A stretch of 64,000 bases of DNA from CAVRCA01 sp963719345 (GTDB lineage: Bacteria; Pseudomonadota; Alphaproteobacteria; Acetobacterales; Acetobacteraceae). Where the stretch lies: the NCBI GenBank assembly GCA_963719345.1, contig CAVRCA010000003.1:682001-746000 (forward strand), written 5' to 3'. Each line of letters starts with the position of its first letter. The first letter of the stretch is position 1. A program made the position numbers and the translations under genes. Shown piece by piece: positions 25,194 through 34,387 of the stretch. Under the pieces are notes generated by a model, which worked only from the letters and a program-made list of their open reading frames with translations, was not told the DNA's origin and did no database searches.

Positions 25194-27035
25194 ATGGATA
25201 GTCTCACCGACGATTCAGCTCTCCCGCGTGCGGACGCGGCGAGGCGGACTGGCGCCACGGCCGCCAACCCGCGTCATCGGCGACGGTTCGGCGAGGCGGT
25301 CGTCCACGCGCCGCAGACCCTGCGTGCCCTGGTCCGCGCCGACGAGATCTGGCTGGTCGCGGTCGCGGCCGCGGTCGGTGCCCTGGCCGGGCTGATGGTC
25401 TCGCTGATGACGTTCACCACATTCGGTATCCACCGGCTGCTGTTCGACCTGCCCGACGGCGAGCGACTGAGCGGCTCGGTCCACGTCGATCCCCTCCGCT
25501 GCGTGGTGGTTCCGGCGGTGGGCGGACTGGTACTCGGAGCGTTCGGCCTGGTGATCGCGCGCTACTGGCCGCGCCGCGCGGTCGACCCGATCGAAGCCAA
25601 TGCGCTCTACGGCGGGCGAATGTCGATCCCCGACAGCCTCATCGTGGTGCTGCAGACGATCCTGTCCAACGGGGTTGGCGCCTCGGTCGGGCTGGAGGCC
25701 GGCTACACCCAGATCGGCTCGGCGCTCGCCTCGCGCATCGGCAGGAGCTTCCGGGTCCGACGCAACGACCTGCGGGTGCTGGTGGGCTGCGGCGCCGCCG
25801 GCGCCATTGCGGCCGCCTTCAATGCTCCGCTCACCGGCTCCTTCTACGCCTTCGAACTCGTCATCGGCAGCTATTCGCTCGGCATCCTGGCCCCGGTGGT
25901 GGTCTCCGCGATCGTCAGCCTCTCGGTCGTGCGCGCCCTGAACGGCAGTCCCGGCGGGCTTGAGGTCGTGGTGCCGGGACAGGTCGAGGTGATCGAGTAC
26001 CTGCCGCTTGTCCTGCTCGGCGTCATCTGCGCCCTGGTCGGCATCCTGATCATGCGTGGCGTGACCCTGACCGAGACGCTGTTCCGGCGCAGCGGCGTGC
26101 CCGTCTGGGCTCGCCCGGCGATCGGCGGCTTGGCGGTCGGCGGGCTGGCGCTCCTGACCCCGCAGGTCCTCTCCTCCGGCCACGCGGCGCTCGCCGGCGG
26201 CTTCGACGCGCCCTATCCACTGACCTATATCGGGATGTTGCTGGTGCTCAAGGCGGTGGCCTCGGCGATCTCGCTGGGGTCCGGCTTCCGCGGCGGCCTG
26301 TTCTTCGCCTCGCTCTTCCTGGGCGCCATGTTGGGCAAGCTGTTCGCCGGGGTTTTGGCATACGTTTCGACCGTCCATGCCTTGCCCGCCGTCATCTGCG
26401 CGATGGTCGGCATGAGCGGCATGGCGGTCGCCATCGTCGGTGGCCCGCTCACCATGGGCTTCCTTGCCCTGGAGACCACCGGCAGCCTGCCGATGACCGC
26501 CGCGGTGCTGACCGCCTGCGTGGTCTCGGCGCTCACCGTCCGGCGCACCTTCGGCTACTCCTTCGCAACCTGGCGTTTCCACCTGCGAGGCGAGAGCATC
26601 CGTAGCGCGGTGGATATCGGCTGGATGCGCAACCTCACTGTCGGGCGGATGATGCGACGCGAAGTGCGGACGGTGCGCGACGACACCACGCTCACCAAGT
26701 TCTGCCGCGACTTCCCGCTGGGGGCCACGCAGCGCGTGGTGGCCGTGGACGAGGCCGACCGCTACGCCGGGATCGTGCTTGTGGCGGAGGCGCACGGCGA
26801 GCACCCGGACGCGGTCCAGGTCGGCGACATCCTGCACTATCAGGACACGATGCTGCTGCCGCAGATGACCATCAAGGAAGCCGTGGCGGTTTTCGAGGCG
26901 GCCGAAAGCGACGCCCTGGCCGTGGTCGACAGCCCGGACAAGAAGCAGGTCATCGGCCTCTTGGCCGAGCAGTACGCGCTCCGCCGCTACAGCGAGGAAC
27001 TCGACCGCCGTCGTCGGGAACTCTCCGGGGAATAG
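25194..27035 (+). CDS. ClC-family chloride channel/antiporter with C-terminal CBS domains
   Basis: 613 residues from ATG 25194. About ten to twelve membrane segments between 45 and 445 contain the ClC regions VGLEAGYTQIGSALASR, GCGAAGAIAAAFNAPLTG and GSGFRGGLFFASLFLGAMLG. The cytoplasmic tail (about 465-600) forms two CBS domains, which usually bind nucleotides. The gating Glu is present, but in GLEAG instead of the usual GREGP, and the first GSGIP-type selectivity loop is hard to find. Such divergent members may transport other anions. A preceding 172-base AT-richer gap probably holds the promoter. Confidence 0.87.
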   Translation: MDSLTDDSALPRADAARRTGATAANPRHRRRFGEAVVHAPQTLRALVRADEIWLVAVAAAVGALAGLMVSLMTFTTFGIHRLLFDLPDGERLSGSVHVDPLRCVVVPAVGGLVLGAFGLVIARYWPRRAVDPIEANALYGGRMSIPDSLIVVLQTILSNGVGASVGLEAGYTQIGSALASRIGRSFRVRRNDLRVLVGCGAAGAIAAAFNAPLTGSFYAFELVIGSYSLGILAPVVVSAIVSLSVVRALNGSPGGLEVVVPGQVEVIEYLPLVLLGVICALVGILIMRGVTLTETLFRRSGVPVWARPAIGGLAVGGLALLTPQVLSSGHAALAGGFDAPYPLTYIGMLLVLKAVASAISLGSGFRGGLFFASLFLGAMLGKLFAGVLAYVSTVHALPAVICAMVGMSGMAVAIVGGPLTMGFLALETTGSLPMTAAVLTACVVSALTVRRTFGYSFATWRFHLRGESIRSAVDIGWMRNLTVGRMMRREVRTVRDDTTLTKFCRDFPLGATQRVVAVDEADRYAGIVLVAEAHGEHPDAVQVGDILHYQDTMLLPQMTIKEAVAVFEAAESDALAVVDSPDKKQVIGLLAEQYALRRYSEELDRRRRELSGE

Positions 27036-27072
27036 GGCGGCTGCATACCCGACACCGGCGCGCCGGGTTTGG

Positions 27073-27537
27073 TTACTTCAAGAGCATGTAGAGGTCGGTG
27101 ACCGGCACGGAGGCATCGTTGCCGTAGATCTCCCAGGACAGCCCGGCCGGCTGCAGGCGCTGCCCGGCGACCCAGGCCATGAGTTCGCCCCAGGCACGCG
27201 GCAACTGCCCATAGGGCGCTTCAAGCCGCATGTGTGCGGCGCGTCCTGCGGGGATCTCCTGAACCGTCACGCGGTCGGTCGGCATGAAGCCGCCGTCGAT
27301 CATCGTACCGGGCGCGATCGCGATTTGGTCTCCCGATGGCGAGCGCGAGAAGGTGACCTGCTGGCCGCCGGTCCCGATCCCCTGTTCGGCGAGGACGGCA
27401 CCGATCCGAGCCCGGGCGTCACGCTGGAACTGCGGAATATCGGCGAAACGCAGGTGCCCCCACTCGACCGCAGCCGAGCGCGCTGCGACCTGCACGATCT
27501 CCGGCGTCGCGAATTCACTTGTGGTGTCGGTCGGCAT
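27073..27537 (-). CDS. GyrI-like small-molecule-binding protein
   Basis: 154 residues from ATG 27537, with GAGGAGG at good spacing. Pattern EIVQVAARSAAVEWGHLRF at the start and GELMAWVAGQRLQPAG followed by SWEIYGND and TDLYMLL at the end match the GyrI-like / AraC effector-binding fold, without a DNA-binding domain. Such free-standing proteins can bind or hydrolyse small molecules. It is 14 bases downstream of mscL and probably shares its transcript. Confidence 0.75.
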   Translation of the reverse strand: MPTDTTSEFATPEIVQVAARSAAVEWGHLRFADIPQFQRDARARIGAVLAEQGIGTGGQQVTFSRSPSGDQIAIAPGTMIDGGFMPTDRVTVQEIPAGRAAHMRLEAPYGQLPRAWGELMAWVAGQRLQPAGLSWEIYGNDASVPVTDLYMLLK

Positions 27538-27551
27538 CGTTCCTCCTCGCG

Positions 27552-27995
27552 TCAGGTGCCCTGCTTCAGCAGGTCGCGGATTTCCTCGAGCAGGATCTCG
27601 CTGCGTGCGGGCGGGGTCGCCGCCTCACGCTTGCGCATGAACCGCGAGACCACCTTGACCAGCCAGAATACGCAGACGGCGACGATCAGGAAGTTGATCA
27701 CGGCGTTGATGAACAGGCCGAGGTTCACCGTCGGGGCGCCAGCCCGCTGGGCCGCATCGAGCGAGTCGTAGTGCTGGCCGTTCAGCGCAAAGAAGATGTT
27801 GCTGAAGTCGATCCCGCCCACCGCCATGCCAATGATCGGGTTGAAGACGTCCTTGACCAGACTGTTCACGATACCGGTGAAGGCGGCGCCGATGATGATG
27901 CCGACGGCGAGGTCGATGACGTTGCCGCGCGCGATGAAGGCGCGGAACTCGGCGACCCAGCCGGGTACCTTGGGCAGGTGAAGTGACCCAGACAT
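27552..27995 (-). CDS. mscL: Large-conductance mechanosensitive channel MscL
   Basis: Emergency valve that opens on membrane stretch. 147 residues, normal length. Seen: FRAFIARGNVIDLAVGIIIG (N-terminal helix and start of TM1), GAAFTGIVNSLVKDVFNPII, the DFSNIFFALNG loop, TM2 with FINAVINFLIVAVCVFWLVK (about 91-110) and a charged C-terminal helical bundle. It is the third gene of a four-gene minus-strand run after two polysaccharide deacetylases (18-base gap). Confidence 0.96.
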   Translation of the reverse strand: MSGSLHLPKVPGWVAEFRAFIARGNVIDLAVGIIIGAAFTGIVNSLVKDVFNPIIGMAVGGIDFSNIFFALNGQHYDSLDAAQRAGAPTVNLGLFINAVINFLIVAVCVFWLVKVVSRFMRKREAATPPARSEILLEEIRDLLKQGT

Positions 27996-28013
27996 GATGC
28001 TCCTGGCGTGCGA

Positions 28014-28958
28014 TTACGGGGTGTGGGGAGGCCGCGGCAGCTGGGCCTGCACCGCCCCGGCCACCTGGTCCGTGGTCGCCCGCCAGACGGCAGGCTGACC
28101 GACGATCCGGGCGAGCGCCTCGCCAAGGTAGCGAATGCGATGCGCCTGGCCGGAAATCCACGGGTGCAGGGTCAGGTTGAACACGGCGCCGCCCTCTGCG
28201 TGCAGCATGGTGAACGCCTCGGCCGCACCGTCGGCCCATACCGACGGCGGCACCCGGCGCAGCCACATGCATTCGAGGTCATTCCACTCGGGCTGCGGCG
28301 GCAACGCGAGCAGGCCCGAGGCGAACCGATAAGGCCGGTCATCGTTCGGCCAGTCGGTCGTGTACGTAAACCCGCCTTCCGCCAGCAACTTCGTTGTGCG
28401 GGTCGACTGATTGAAATCCTGCCCGCACCAGCCGACCGGCGCCTCGCCCACCGCCGCCTCGACCGCCGCACGGCTATCGGCGATGAAGGAGCGCTCCTCG
28501 GCCTCGGTCATCCGGCTGGTGATCCGCCGCGTCGCATGACTGCCGTGTGCCATGAAGCACGCGCCGCGCCGCATGCACTCGTCCACCAACTCCGGACAGC
28601 GCGATGCGGCCGCCGAGCCGAGCGCCACGCTCGGCACCAGGCCGAACCGGTCCAGCATGGCGAGGACGCGGAAGATGCCGACGCGGTTGCCGTATTCGCG
28701 CTGGCTCCAGGTGAGCCAGTCCGGGAAGAACGATCCGAGCGGTGAGCCGATCCGCGGATCGCGGCTGGCCTCGGCCGGCGGGTTGACCTCCCAATAGTCG
28801 AGCATGAGCGTCACCGTCATCGCGATGCGCGCACCGTCCGGCCACTCGAGGCGCGGTGCGTCCTGCAGCGTTCGGAACGGGTAGAGGTCGTGGTCCATCC
28901 CCGGCGCACGGCTTTCCCCGCGCGGCGGCTCGGCGGCGGGCGAGGACGGGTCAGCCAT
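28014..28958 (-). CDS. Polysaccharide deacetylase family protein (PuuE-like)
   Basis: 314 residues from ATG 28958, which overlaps the stop of the upstream deacetylase (ATGGCTGA). NodB-like fold: LDYWEVNPPAE, REYGNRVGIFRVLAMLDRFG, AHGSHATRRI with the metal His pair, and LTLHPWISGQAHRIRYL at the end. It is about 40 per cent like its neighbour by eye and seems to have arisen by duplication. The subgroup includes allantoinase PuuE and uncharacterised amidohydrolases, so the substrate need not be a polysaccharide. Confidence 0.82.
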   Translation of the reverse strand: MADPSSPAAEPPRGESRAPGMDHDLYPFRTLQDAPRLEWPDGARIAMTVTLMLDYWEVNPPAEASRDPRIGSPLGSFFPDWLTWSQREYGNRVGIFRVLAMLDRFGLVPSVALGSAAASRCPELVDECMRRGACFMAHGSHATRRITSRMTEAEERSFIADSRAAVEAAVGEAPVGWCGQDFNQSTRTTKLLAEGGFTYTTDWPNDDRPYRFASGLLALPPQPEWNDLECMWLRRVPPSVWADGAAEAFTMLHAEGGAVFNLTLHPWISGQAHRIRYLGEALARIVGQPAVWRATTDQVAGAVQAQLPRPPHTP

Positions 28959-29862
28959 TCGCGGCCTGGCGCGCCGCAAGATGCGCCTCGATCAGCGGCA
29001 GGTGGTTGGCGTTGAACCAGTCGGTGATCGCCGCCCCGGTGGTGAGCCAGACGCCCGGGTGGGCCAGGATATACTCCATGACCCGACGGAACGCGCCGAT
29101 CCGGTGCGGCTGCCCGACCCAAAAGGGATGCAGCGCAATGCACATCACCCGCCCCTGCTCCGCCCCTTCGGCATACACGGTATCGAAGTAGTCGCGGATC
29201 TGTTGAGCGAAACCCCCCGCCTCTTCGCCGCGCCGATGGAGGATGACGTCGTTGAGATCGACCGAGTACGGCAGCGATAGCAGCTTGCCGGTCCGCACCT
29301 TGAGCGGGAACGGCTGGTCGTCATGGTAGAGATCGGCCGTGTAGTCGTAACCCACCTCGGCGGCGAGGTCGAACGTGTCAAGCGTGTTGGTGATGGCGGG
29401 ACTGAACCACCCCCTGATCCGACGCCCGGTGAGGCGGAGGTGGATATCGGCCGCCTCGCACATGGCGTCGCGTTCCTCGTCGGCCGAAAAATTCCAGTGG
29501 TAGCGGGTGTTGTAGATGCCGTGCGACATCAGCTCCCACCCGCGCGCCTCCATCGCCTCGAGGATCGCGGGGTAGTGCTGGATGACGGCGAGGTTGAGGC
29601 TGACGGTGCACTTGATGCCGAGTTGGTCGGTCAGCTGGAACAGTCGCCAGAGCCCGACCCGATTGCCGTAATCGCGTTGGGCGTAGCCGAGCACGTCGGG
29701 ATAGGGCGAGCGCGGCCACGGGTCCCGCGTGCGCACGAATTTCGGCATGAACTCGTAATGCTCGATGTTCGGCACCACCCAGAGTGCCACTCGGGCGCCG
29801 TTGGGCCACCGCAAGGGCGGCCGGTGCAGGATCGGCGAGTAGGCGACCAGCTCAGGCTCCAC
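28951..29862 (-). CDS. Polysaccharide deacetylase family protein (PuuE-like), first copy
   Basis: 303 residues from GTG 29862, chosen because GGAGG lies seven bases upstream. NodB-type features: ALWVVPNIEHYEFMP, QRDYGNRVGLWRLFQLTDQL, ELMSHGIYNTRYHW with the catalytic/metal His region, GWFSPAITNTLDTFDLAAE and CIALHPFWVGQPHRIGAF. First gene of the run deacetylase, deacetylase, mscL, GyrI-like. PuuE-like enzymes hydrolyse cyclic amides such as allantoin; no purine genes are nearby to support that here. Confidence 0.82.
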   Translation of the reverse strand: MEPELVAYSPILHRPPLRWPNGARVALWVVPNIEHYEFMPKFVRTRDPWPRSPYPDVLGYAQRDYGNRVGLWRLFQLTDQLGIKCTVSLNLAVIQHYPAILEAMEARGWELMSHGIYNTRYHWNFSADEERDAMCEAADIHLRLTGRRIRGWFSPAITNTLDTFDLAAEVGYDYTADLYHDDQPFPLKVRTGKLLSLPYSVDLNDVILHRRGEEAGGFAQQIRDYFDTVYAEGAEQGRVMCIALHPFWVGQPHRIGAFRRVMEYILAHPGVWLTTGAAITDWFNANHLPLIEAHLAARQAANG

Positions 29863-29946
29863 GCAAACGCCTCCGCGGTGGGCCGGCAAGCCTACCGCGT
29901 GTTCTCGCCGGAGGCGAATGCGCTCCTGTCCGACTGCGTGGACGGT

Positions 29947-30381
29947 TCAGGCGGCTCCGGCAACATACGCCTTGAGGCTGTCGACCTCGTGGTCCTGCTG
30001 CATGATGCGGGCCTTGACCACGTCGCCGATGCTGATCAGCCCGATCAGCCTGCCCCCATCAAGCACCGGGAGGTGGCGGACGCGGCTCGCCGTCATCATC
30101 GTCATCGCTTCGACCTCGGTCGTCTCCGGCGTGACCGTCTTGAGGGCGCGGGTCATGAGCTGGCCGGCCGTCATCTCCAACGTGCGGGCGCCATTGCTCG
30201 ATAGGGAGTGAACGATGTCGCGCTCGGAGACGATGCCGAGCAACTGGTCCGACGCATCCATCACCAGGACCGCGCCGATCCGCCGCTCCGCGATCAGGCC
30301 GGCGACATCGGCCATGGTGGCGGTCGGGTTGACCGACACGACGTGCTGGCCCTTGTGCTTGAGGATGGCGGCGACCGTCAT
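29947..30381 (-). CDS. Two-CBS-domain protein
   Basis: 144 residues from ATG 30381, with GGAGG seven bases upstream. Two CBS domains: KGQHVVSVNPTATMADVAGL through GIVSERDIVHSL, and MTRALKTVTPETTEVEAMTM through GLISIGDVVKARI. The motif GxxSxxDxx occurs in both, which normally binds adenosine ligands. Stand-alone CBS proteins act as energy or stress sensors. Divergent from the unrecognised gene at 30584. Confidence 0.88.
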   Translation of the reverse strand: MTVAAILKHKGQHVVSVNPTATMADVAGLIAERRIGAVLVMDASDQLLGIVSERDIVHSLSSNGARTLEMTAGQLMTRALKTVTPETTEVEAMTMMTASRVRHLPVLDGGRLIGLISIGDVVKARIMQQDHEVDSLKAYVAGAA

Positions 30382-30583
30382 GGGGGAACCTCCGTCGGAT
30401 GGCGCGGCAGGCTCCAACAGCGGCCGCATTGCCAGATTGCAACCTTGCGCCTGTCCAACCGTCGCCTGCAAACCCCAGGTGTGCGCCGCACAACAACCTT
30501 CCATGCGGCTGGCGGGAGCGCGCTTCGTTGCCGGGGCGGCGCGGCTGACGCTAGAATGCAACCTGAAAAATGCGGAGGAAGCC

Positions 30584-32191
30584 ATGGGCGCCCAGCAGGC
30601 AGCGGTCAACGAACGTCCCCGGGACGCGACCGGGCTCTACGACAGGCTTGAGGACCGCATCCTGGCCCGCGATCAGGTTGGCGCGAGCGCCGCCTATTAC
30701 GATCTGCTGAAGGCCGGGCGTCCGACCCCGGAGATCGTCGCCCAGGCGGTCCGCATCCACGCGCCGTACACGCACGTGCCGTATCACGAGCGCATCGACA
30801 ACGGCTATCCGAACTTCGTCAACAACGACCATTGCCTGTTGAGCGCCCGCGCCAGCCTCAACCTTCGCAAGCTGCTGCCGGGGTCGCTGGCCGACCTGCC
30901 GATGGCGCAGACGATCTGGTACATCCCGACCGGGCTCGACATCTGGAACCAGAAGATCGGGCAGGCTCCGGGCCACTACATGCGGGGGTTCACCGGCAAG
31001 GTGCAGAACCCGCCGGCCCCGGCCGTCTACTGGCAGGACCAGGAACCCGCCCCGAGCACCGGCCCGCTGCGCGACCGGCTCGACCAGTGGGTCACCCTGG
31101 TCCACCGCGGCGAGGTGATCGCGGCCTACCGCCACTTCCTCGGCCTCATGCAGGATGCGCCGAACCGGCGCGAGGTGCTGGCCGAACTGGTGTTCGCCGG
31201 CCTGATCGATGTGCAGGACCGGATGCTCTTCAACCGCTCCTACACGACCGGCCACAAATCCTATCGCGCCCGGGCGACGGTCGAGCTTGGCAATTTCGTC
31301 GGCTGGGAGAACGCCCACAACGTCGTCTATGCGGGGGCGCTCGACATCGCGGTCGGCCCCCGCTGGTACTCGACCTACGAGATGGCGTGCAACGCGGTGA
31401 TGCTGTTCATCGAGGGGCAGAGCCTTCACGCCGTCCCCTATTCCGGCACGACGGAACGCGAGCGCGAGCTGCTAGCCAACACCGGGGCGCTGACGCAGCA
31501 GGAGGCCGACGCGCTCGTCGACGTGGTGATCCGCCAGCCGGAGCCCGCCTATGTCGAGCACGTCGCCAAGCTGCTGCTCGCCGGCAAGAGCCCGCGGCGG
31601 ATCATCGACGCCTTGCAGGTCGCCGCCGCCCAGGTCGTGCTGGAGACCCAGACCGACACCAACTTCTCGATGCCGCAGCATTGCTACGAGTATTGCAACA
31701 CGCTCGGCTGGTTCTACGACAATTTCGAGCATCCGCAGCGGCTCAAGCTGCTGTGGGTGGCGGCGTCGTTCCTTAACCGCAACGCTTGGCACCAGAGGCA
31801 GACGGGCGACCTCAACCCGGTCACCATCCGAGCGCCGGGCAGCGCCGCCAAGATGTCGGCGTCGCAGTTGCTCGACCGGGTCGAGACGTCGGTGGGCGGA
31901 TTGAACGGACCGGAAGGGGTGGCCTGGACCCAGGCCTATCTCGACAGCGGGGCGGACCGGGCGCCGCTGGTGCAGCGGCTGGCCTTGGTGGCGACGCGGA
32001 TCGGCAACGACCCGCACAACCAGGAAATCGCCCAGTGCATGCTGGAGGATTTCGGCAAGACCACGTCGCCGGATCGCGACCGACTGCTGCTGGCGGCGGC
32101 ACAGCACACTGCCGTGCATCGCAAGTACGGCGACCGCTTCGAGGCGAGCCGCCGCTTCGGCGAGGCGTTCGGGATCGCCGAGTTGCAGTAG
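30584..32191 (+). CDS. Unrecognised 535-residue cytosolic protein
   Basis: I do not recognise this family with confidence. ATG 30584 has GGAGGAA at ideal spacing, codon use is like that of neighbours, and the chain is intact. No signal or membrane segment. Conserved-looking His/Cys-rich stretches are FVNNDHCLLSARASLNL, GHKSYRARATVELGNFVGWE, NAHNVVYAGALDIAVGPRWY and PQHCYEYCNTLGWFYDNF. Spaced His residues within helices suggest a metal-dependent oxygenase-like or questin-oxidase-like (DUF4243) helical fold. That is a guess. Divergent from the CBS gene with about 200 bases between. Confidence 0.6.
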   Translation: MGAQQAAVNERPRDATGLYDRLEDRILARDQVGASAAYYDLLKAGRPTPEIVAQAVRIHAPYTHVPYHERIDNGYPNFVNNDHCLLSARASLNLRKLLPGSLADLPMAQTIWYIPTGLDIWNQKIGQAPGHYMRGFTGKVQNPPAPAVYWQDQEPAPSTGPLRDRLDQWVTLVHRGEVIAAYRHFLGLMQDAPNRREVLAELVFAGLIDVQDRMLFNRSYTTGHKSYRARATVELGNFVGWENAHNVVYAGALDIAVGPRWYSTYEMACNAVMLFIEGQSLHAVPYSGTTERERELLANTGALTQQEADALVDVVIRQPEPAYVEHVAKLLLAGKSPRRIIDALQVAAAQVVLETQTDTNFSMPQHCYEYCNTLGWFYDNFEHPQRLKLLWVAASFLNRNAWHQRQTGDLNPVTIRAPGSAAKMSASQLLDRVETSVGGLNGPEGVAWTQAYLDSGADRAPLVQRLALVATRIGNDPHNQEIAQCMLEDFGKTTSPDRDRLLLAAAQHTAVHRKYGDRFEASRRFGEAFGIAELQ

Positions 32192-32203
32192 GGTCCTACT
32201 CCA

Positions 32204-32224
32204 CCCTCTCCCGACGGGAGAGGG
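32204..32224. repeat. Perfect 9-base inverted repeat after the unrecognised gene
   Basis: CCCTCTCCC (32204-32212), loop GAC, GGGAGAGGG (32216-32224), starting 12 bases past the stop of the gene before. No T tract follows. Such short palindromes are often dispersed intergenic repeats, or it may act as a weak terminator. Confidence 0.6.
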
Positions 32225-32294
32225 TCCTAGCGAGCGTGATCCCGCGCAAAAACCCTGTCGGGAGCTGCGTCATTTCCGTCAGACGTTCTTGCCC

Positions 32295-33509
32295 ATGCTC
32301 GATTTGACATCAGCCATTCCTCCCGAGGCCAGGACCCCGCCGACACGGGCGCCGCGCAACTTCGGCCTGGATATCGCACGCGTGCTCGCCGTCATGGCGG
32401 TGCTTGCAAACCATATGATTCCGACGAACTGGGAGGTCTCGCACGAAATCCGCTTGGTTTGCGACTATATGGGCGTGACCGGGGTCGAGCTCTTCTTTTC
32501 ACTCAGCGGGTTCCTGATCGGGCAATTGCTCATCGACCTCGCGCGCGAGCCCTCGGCTTCGAATGTCGGCCGTTTCCTGACCCGGCGCTGGATGCGGACC
32601 TTGCCCCTGTATTACGTGGCGCTCGTCGGCATGAGTGCCTTGTCCTCGATCTGGGAGGTGCGCCCCTTCTTCTTCCTCCAGAATTTCCAGCCAGCTTTCA
32701 TTCCCGGCAAGCCAGTGGCGCTCGTCGTTGGCTGGTCGCTGGTGCTGGAAGAGTGGTTCTACCTGGTGTTTCCCTGGTTGCTGCTCGGTTTGTCGCGCTC
32801 CGTGCTTCGCCGCCATTCCGCGGTGACCCGCGTCGCGATCACCAGCCTGATTCCGCTGGTGGGGTGTACCCTCCTGCGCGCTCTCCTCCAGGGCACGGCG
32901 GTGCCCGATCCCAGCTTCCACGCTCACCCGATCCTGCGGCTCGACTGCGCGGCATACGGCGTGTTGGCCGCCTGCCTTTATCGCGCTCAGAGGCAGCCTG
33001 TTCGCGCACTCTCCGGATGGATCCTGGGCGCGGGGTTTCTGGCCGTGCTTGTGATGTTCCTCGGGTGGGGGGCCCTCTTCGTCGCAATCGCCGACGCCCG
33101 CTTCCAAGCCTGGAGCGGGATGGCGACCTGGGGCCGCTTCTTCTTTCCCATCCAGTGGTCGGTGCTTGACTTGGTCTTTGCGGGCCTTGTCCTCCTGCTG
33201 GCACGCGCGCTCCTGGCGCCGTCAGGCCTGATTGGCTGGACGGTGACCACTGTCAGTCGCCTGTCCTACTCCATCTATCTCGGCCACGCGGCCGTCATGG
33301 GCTTCGTACAGTGGCGGGCGATTGCGGCGCTGGGCCACGCTGCCGGTGCCGCTGTCACGCTCGGGATGATCATCGCCGCGGCCTACGTGACATATGCGCT
33401 GATCGAGCAGCCGTTCCTGAAGGCACGCGACTACCTCGTGCCCGCCAGTCGCAAGGATCTTGTCCATGCGGGAGGCGCGCAGCGAGAGGTCATGGAGCCC
33501 GCCCGGTAG
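32295..33509 (+). CDS. Acyltransferase 3 (OatA/OafA-type) membrane protein
   Basis: 404 residues from ATG 32295. About ten membrane helices of the acyltransferase-3 family. The catalytic His region is LDIARVLAVMAVLANHMI (about 25-42); GVELFFSLSGFLIGQLL and RRWMRTLPLYYVAL follow as in the family. Members O-acetylate surface polysaccharides, peptidoglycan or lipids. Base composition is somewhat lower in GC than that of the neighbours. A short direct repeat related to the end of the downstream aldolase gene flanks it on both sides, which suggests later insertion. Confidence 0.87.
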   Translation: MLDLTSAIPPEARTPPTRAPRNFGLDIARVLAVMAVLANHMIPTNWEVSHEIRLVCDYMGVTGVELFFSLSGFLIGQLLIDLAREPSASNVGRFLTRRWMRTLPLYYVALVGMSALSSIWEVRPFFFLQNFQPAFIPGKPVALVVGWSLVLEEWFYLVFPWLLLGLSRSVLRRHSAVTRVAITSLIPLVGCTLLRALLQGTAVPDPSFHAHPILRLDCAAYGVLAACLYRAQRQPVRALSGWILGAGFLAVLVMFLGWGALFVAIADARFQAWSGMATWGRFFFPIQWSVLDLVFAGLVLLLARALLAPSGLIGWTVTTVSRLSYSIYLGHAAVMGFVQWRAIAALGHAAGAAVTLGMIIAAAYVTYALIEQPFLKARDYLVPASRKDLVHAGGAQREVMEPAR

Positions 33510-33525
33510 CGATCCCTCACGGAGC

Positions 33526-34311
33526 CTACAGCGCGATCCCGCGCAAGAACCCGCTCCGGCTGCCGGCGCTTGTCATGACGAAGGCCTGGTCGTTGCCGGA
33601 CAGGATGAAGCGCGCCCCCATGCCGATGTAGCGCGGCATCAGCGCCTGGTCGTAGACGCCCGCCATCCCCGGATGCTTGCCGTGCAGCTTGGCCGCCGTG
33701 ATCATCCGCTGATACGCCTCGCCGACCCGGGCGTGCCCGAACTCGCCGGGGATGCCCATCTCGGCGCATAGATCGTTCGTGCCGATCAGCAGCACGTCGA
33801 TGCCCGGCACCTGTGCGATCTCGTCGGCGTTCTCGATCGCCTTCGGCGTCTCGAGCATGGCGACGATGGTGGTCGCTGCGTTCAGCGCCGCCGCACCCTC
33901 GCCCACCGAGGCCGAGCGCAGGCCGTAATGGGGACCCCAGCCGCCCACCGAACGGTGCCCGACAGGCGGGTATTTCAGCTTCTGGACGATCTCGCGCGCC
34001 TCCTCGCCGGTCTCGACGTGCGGCACCACGATGCCGAGGGCGCCGTTGTCCAGCATCCGCGTTCCCAGGGCATATTCGCCGTTCGGGATGCGCACGAAGG
34101 GCGCGATGCCGGCGTCCAGCGCCGCCACCGCGATCTGCGCCGCGGCGTCGAGCGACATCGTTCCGTGCTCGAGATCGAGGAACAGCCAGTCGAACCCCGC
34201 CACCTGCATCGCCTTGGCGATCTCGACGCTGCGGGTGAGCCGGATGCCGACCCCGAGCGACAACTCTCCGCCATCAAGCCGTTGCCTGGCGACGTTCTGG
34301 ACGGTGGCCAT
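33526..34311 (-). CDS. HpcH/HpaI aldolase family protein
   Basis: 261 residues. TIM-barrel class II aldolase: FLDLEHGTMSLDAAAQ (about 44-59) with the metal region, FVRIPNGEYALGTRMLDNG, GIVVPHVETGEEAREIV (about 91-107), and VAMLETPKAIENADEIA with the metal-binding Glu (about 149-165). Likely cleaves or condenses 2-keto-3-deoxy acids or similar 4-hydroxy-2-oxo acids. The neighbours give no pathway context. Convergent with the acyltransferase gene (16-base gap). Confidence 0.88.
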   Translation of the reverse strand: MATVQNVARQRLDGGELSLGVGIRLTRSVEIAKAMQVAGFDWLFLDLEHGTMSLDAAAQIAVAALDAGIAPFVRIPNGEYALGTRMLDNGALGIVVPHVETGEEAREIVQKLKYPPVGHRSVGGWGPHYGLRSASVGEGAAALNAATTIVAMLETPKAIENADEIAQVPGIDVLLIGTNDLCAEMGIPGEFGHARVGEAYQRMITAAKLHGKHPGMAGVYDQALMPRYIGMGARFILSGNDQAFVMTSAGSRSGFLRGIAL

Positions 34312-34387
34312 CGCTTCGCTGCTCCCCCCTTTTTTCTACCGGCCGAATCTCGGCCCCCCGGAGCAGGCGGTCAAGCAGCCCGCCGTG

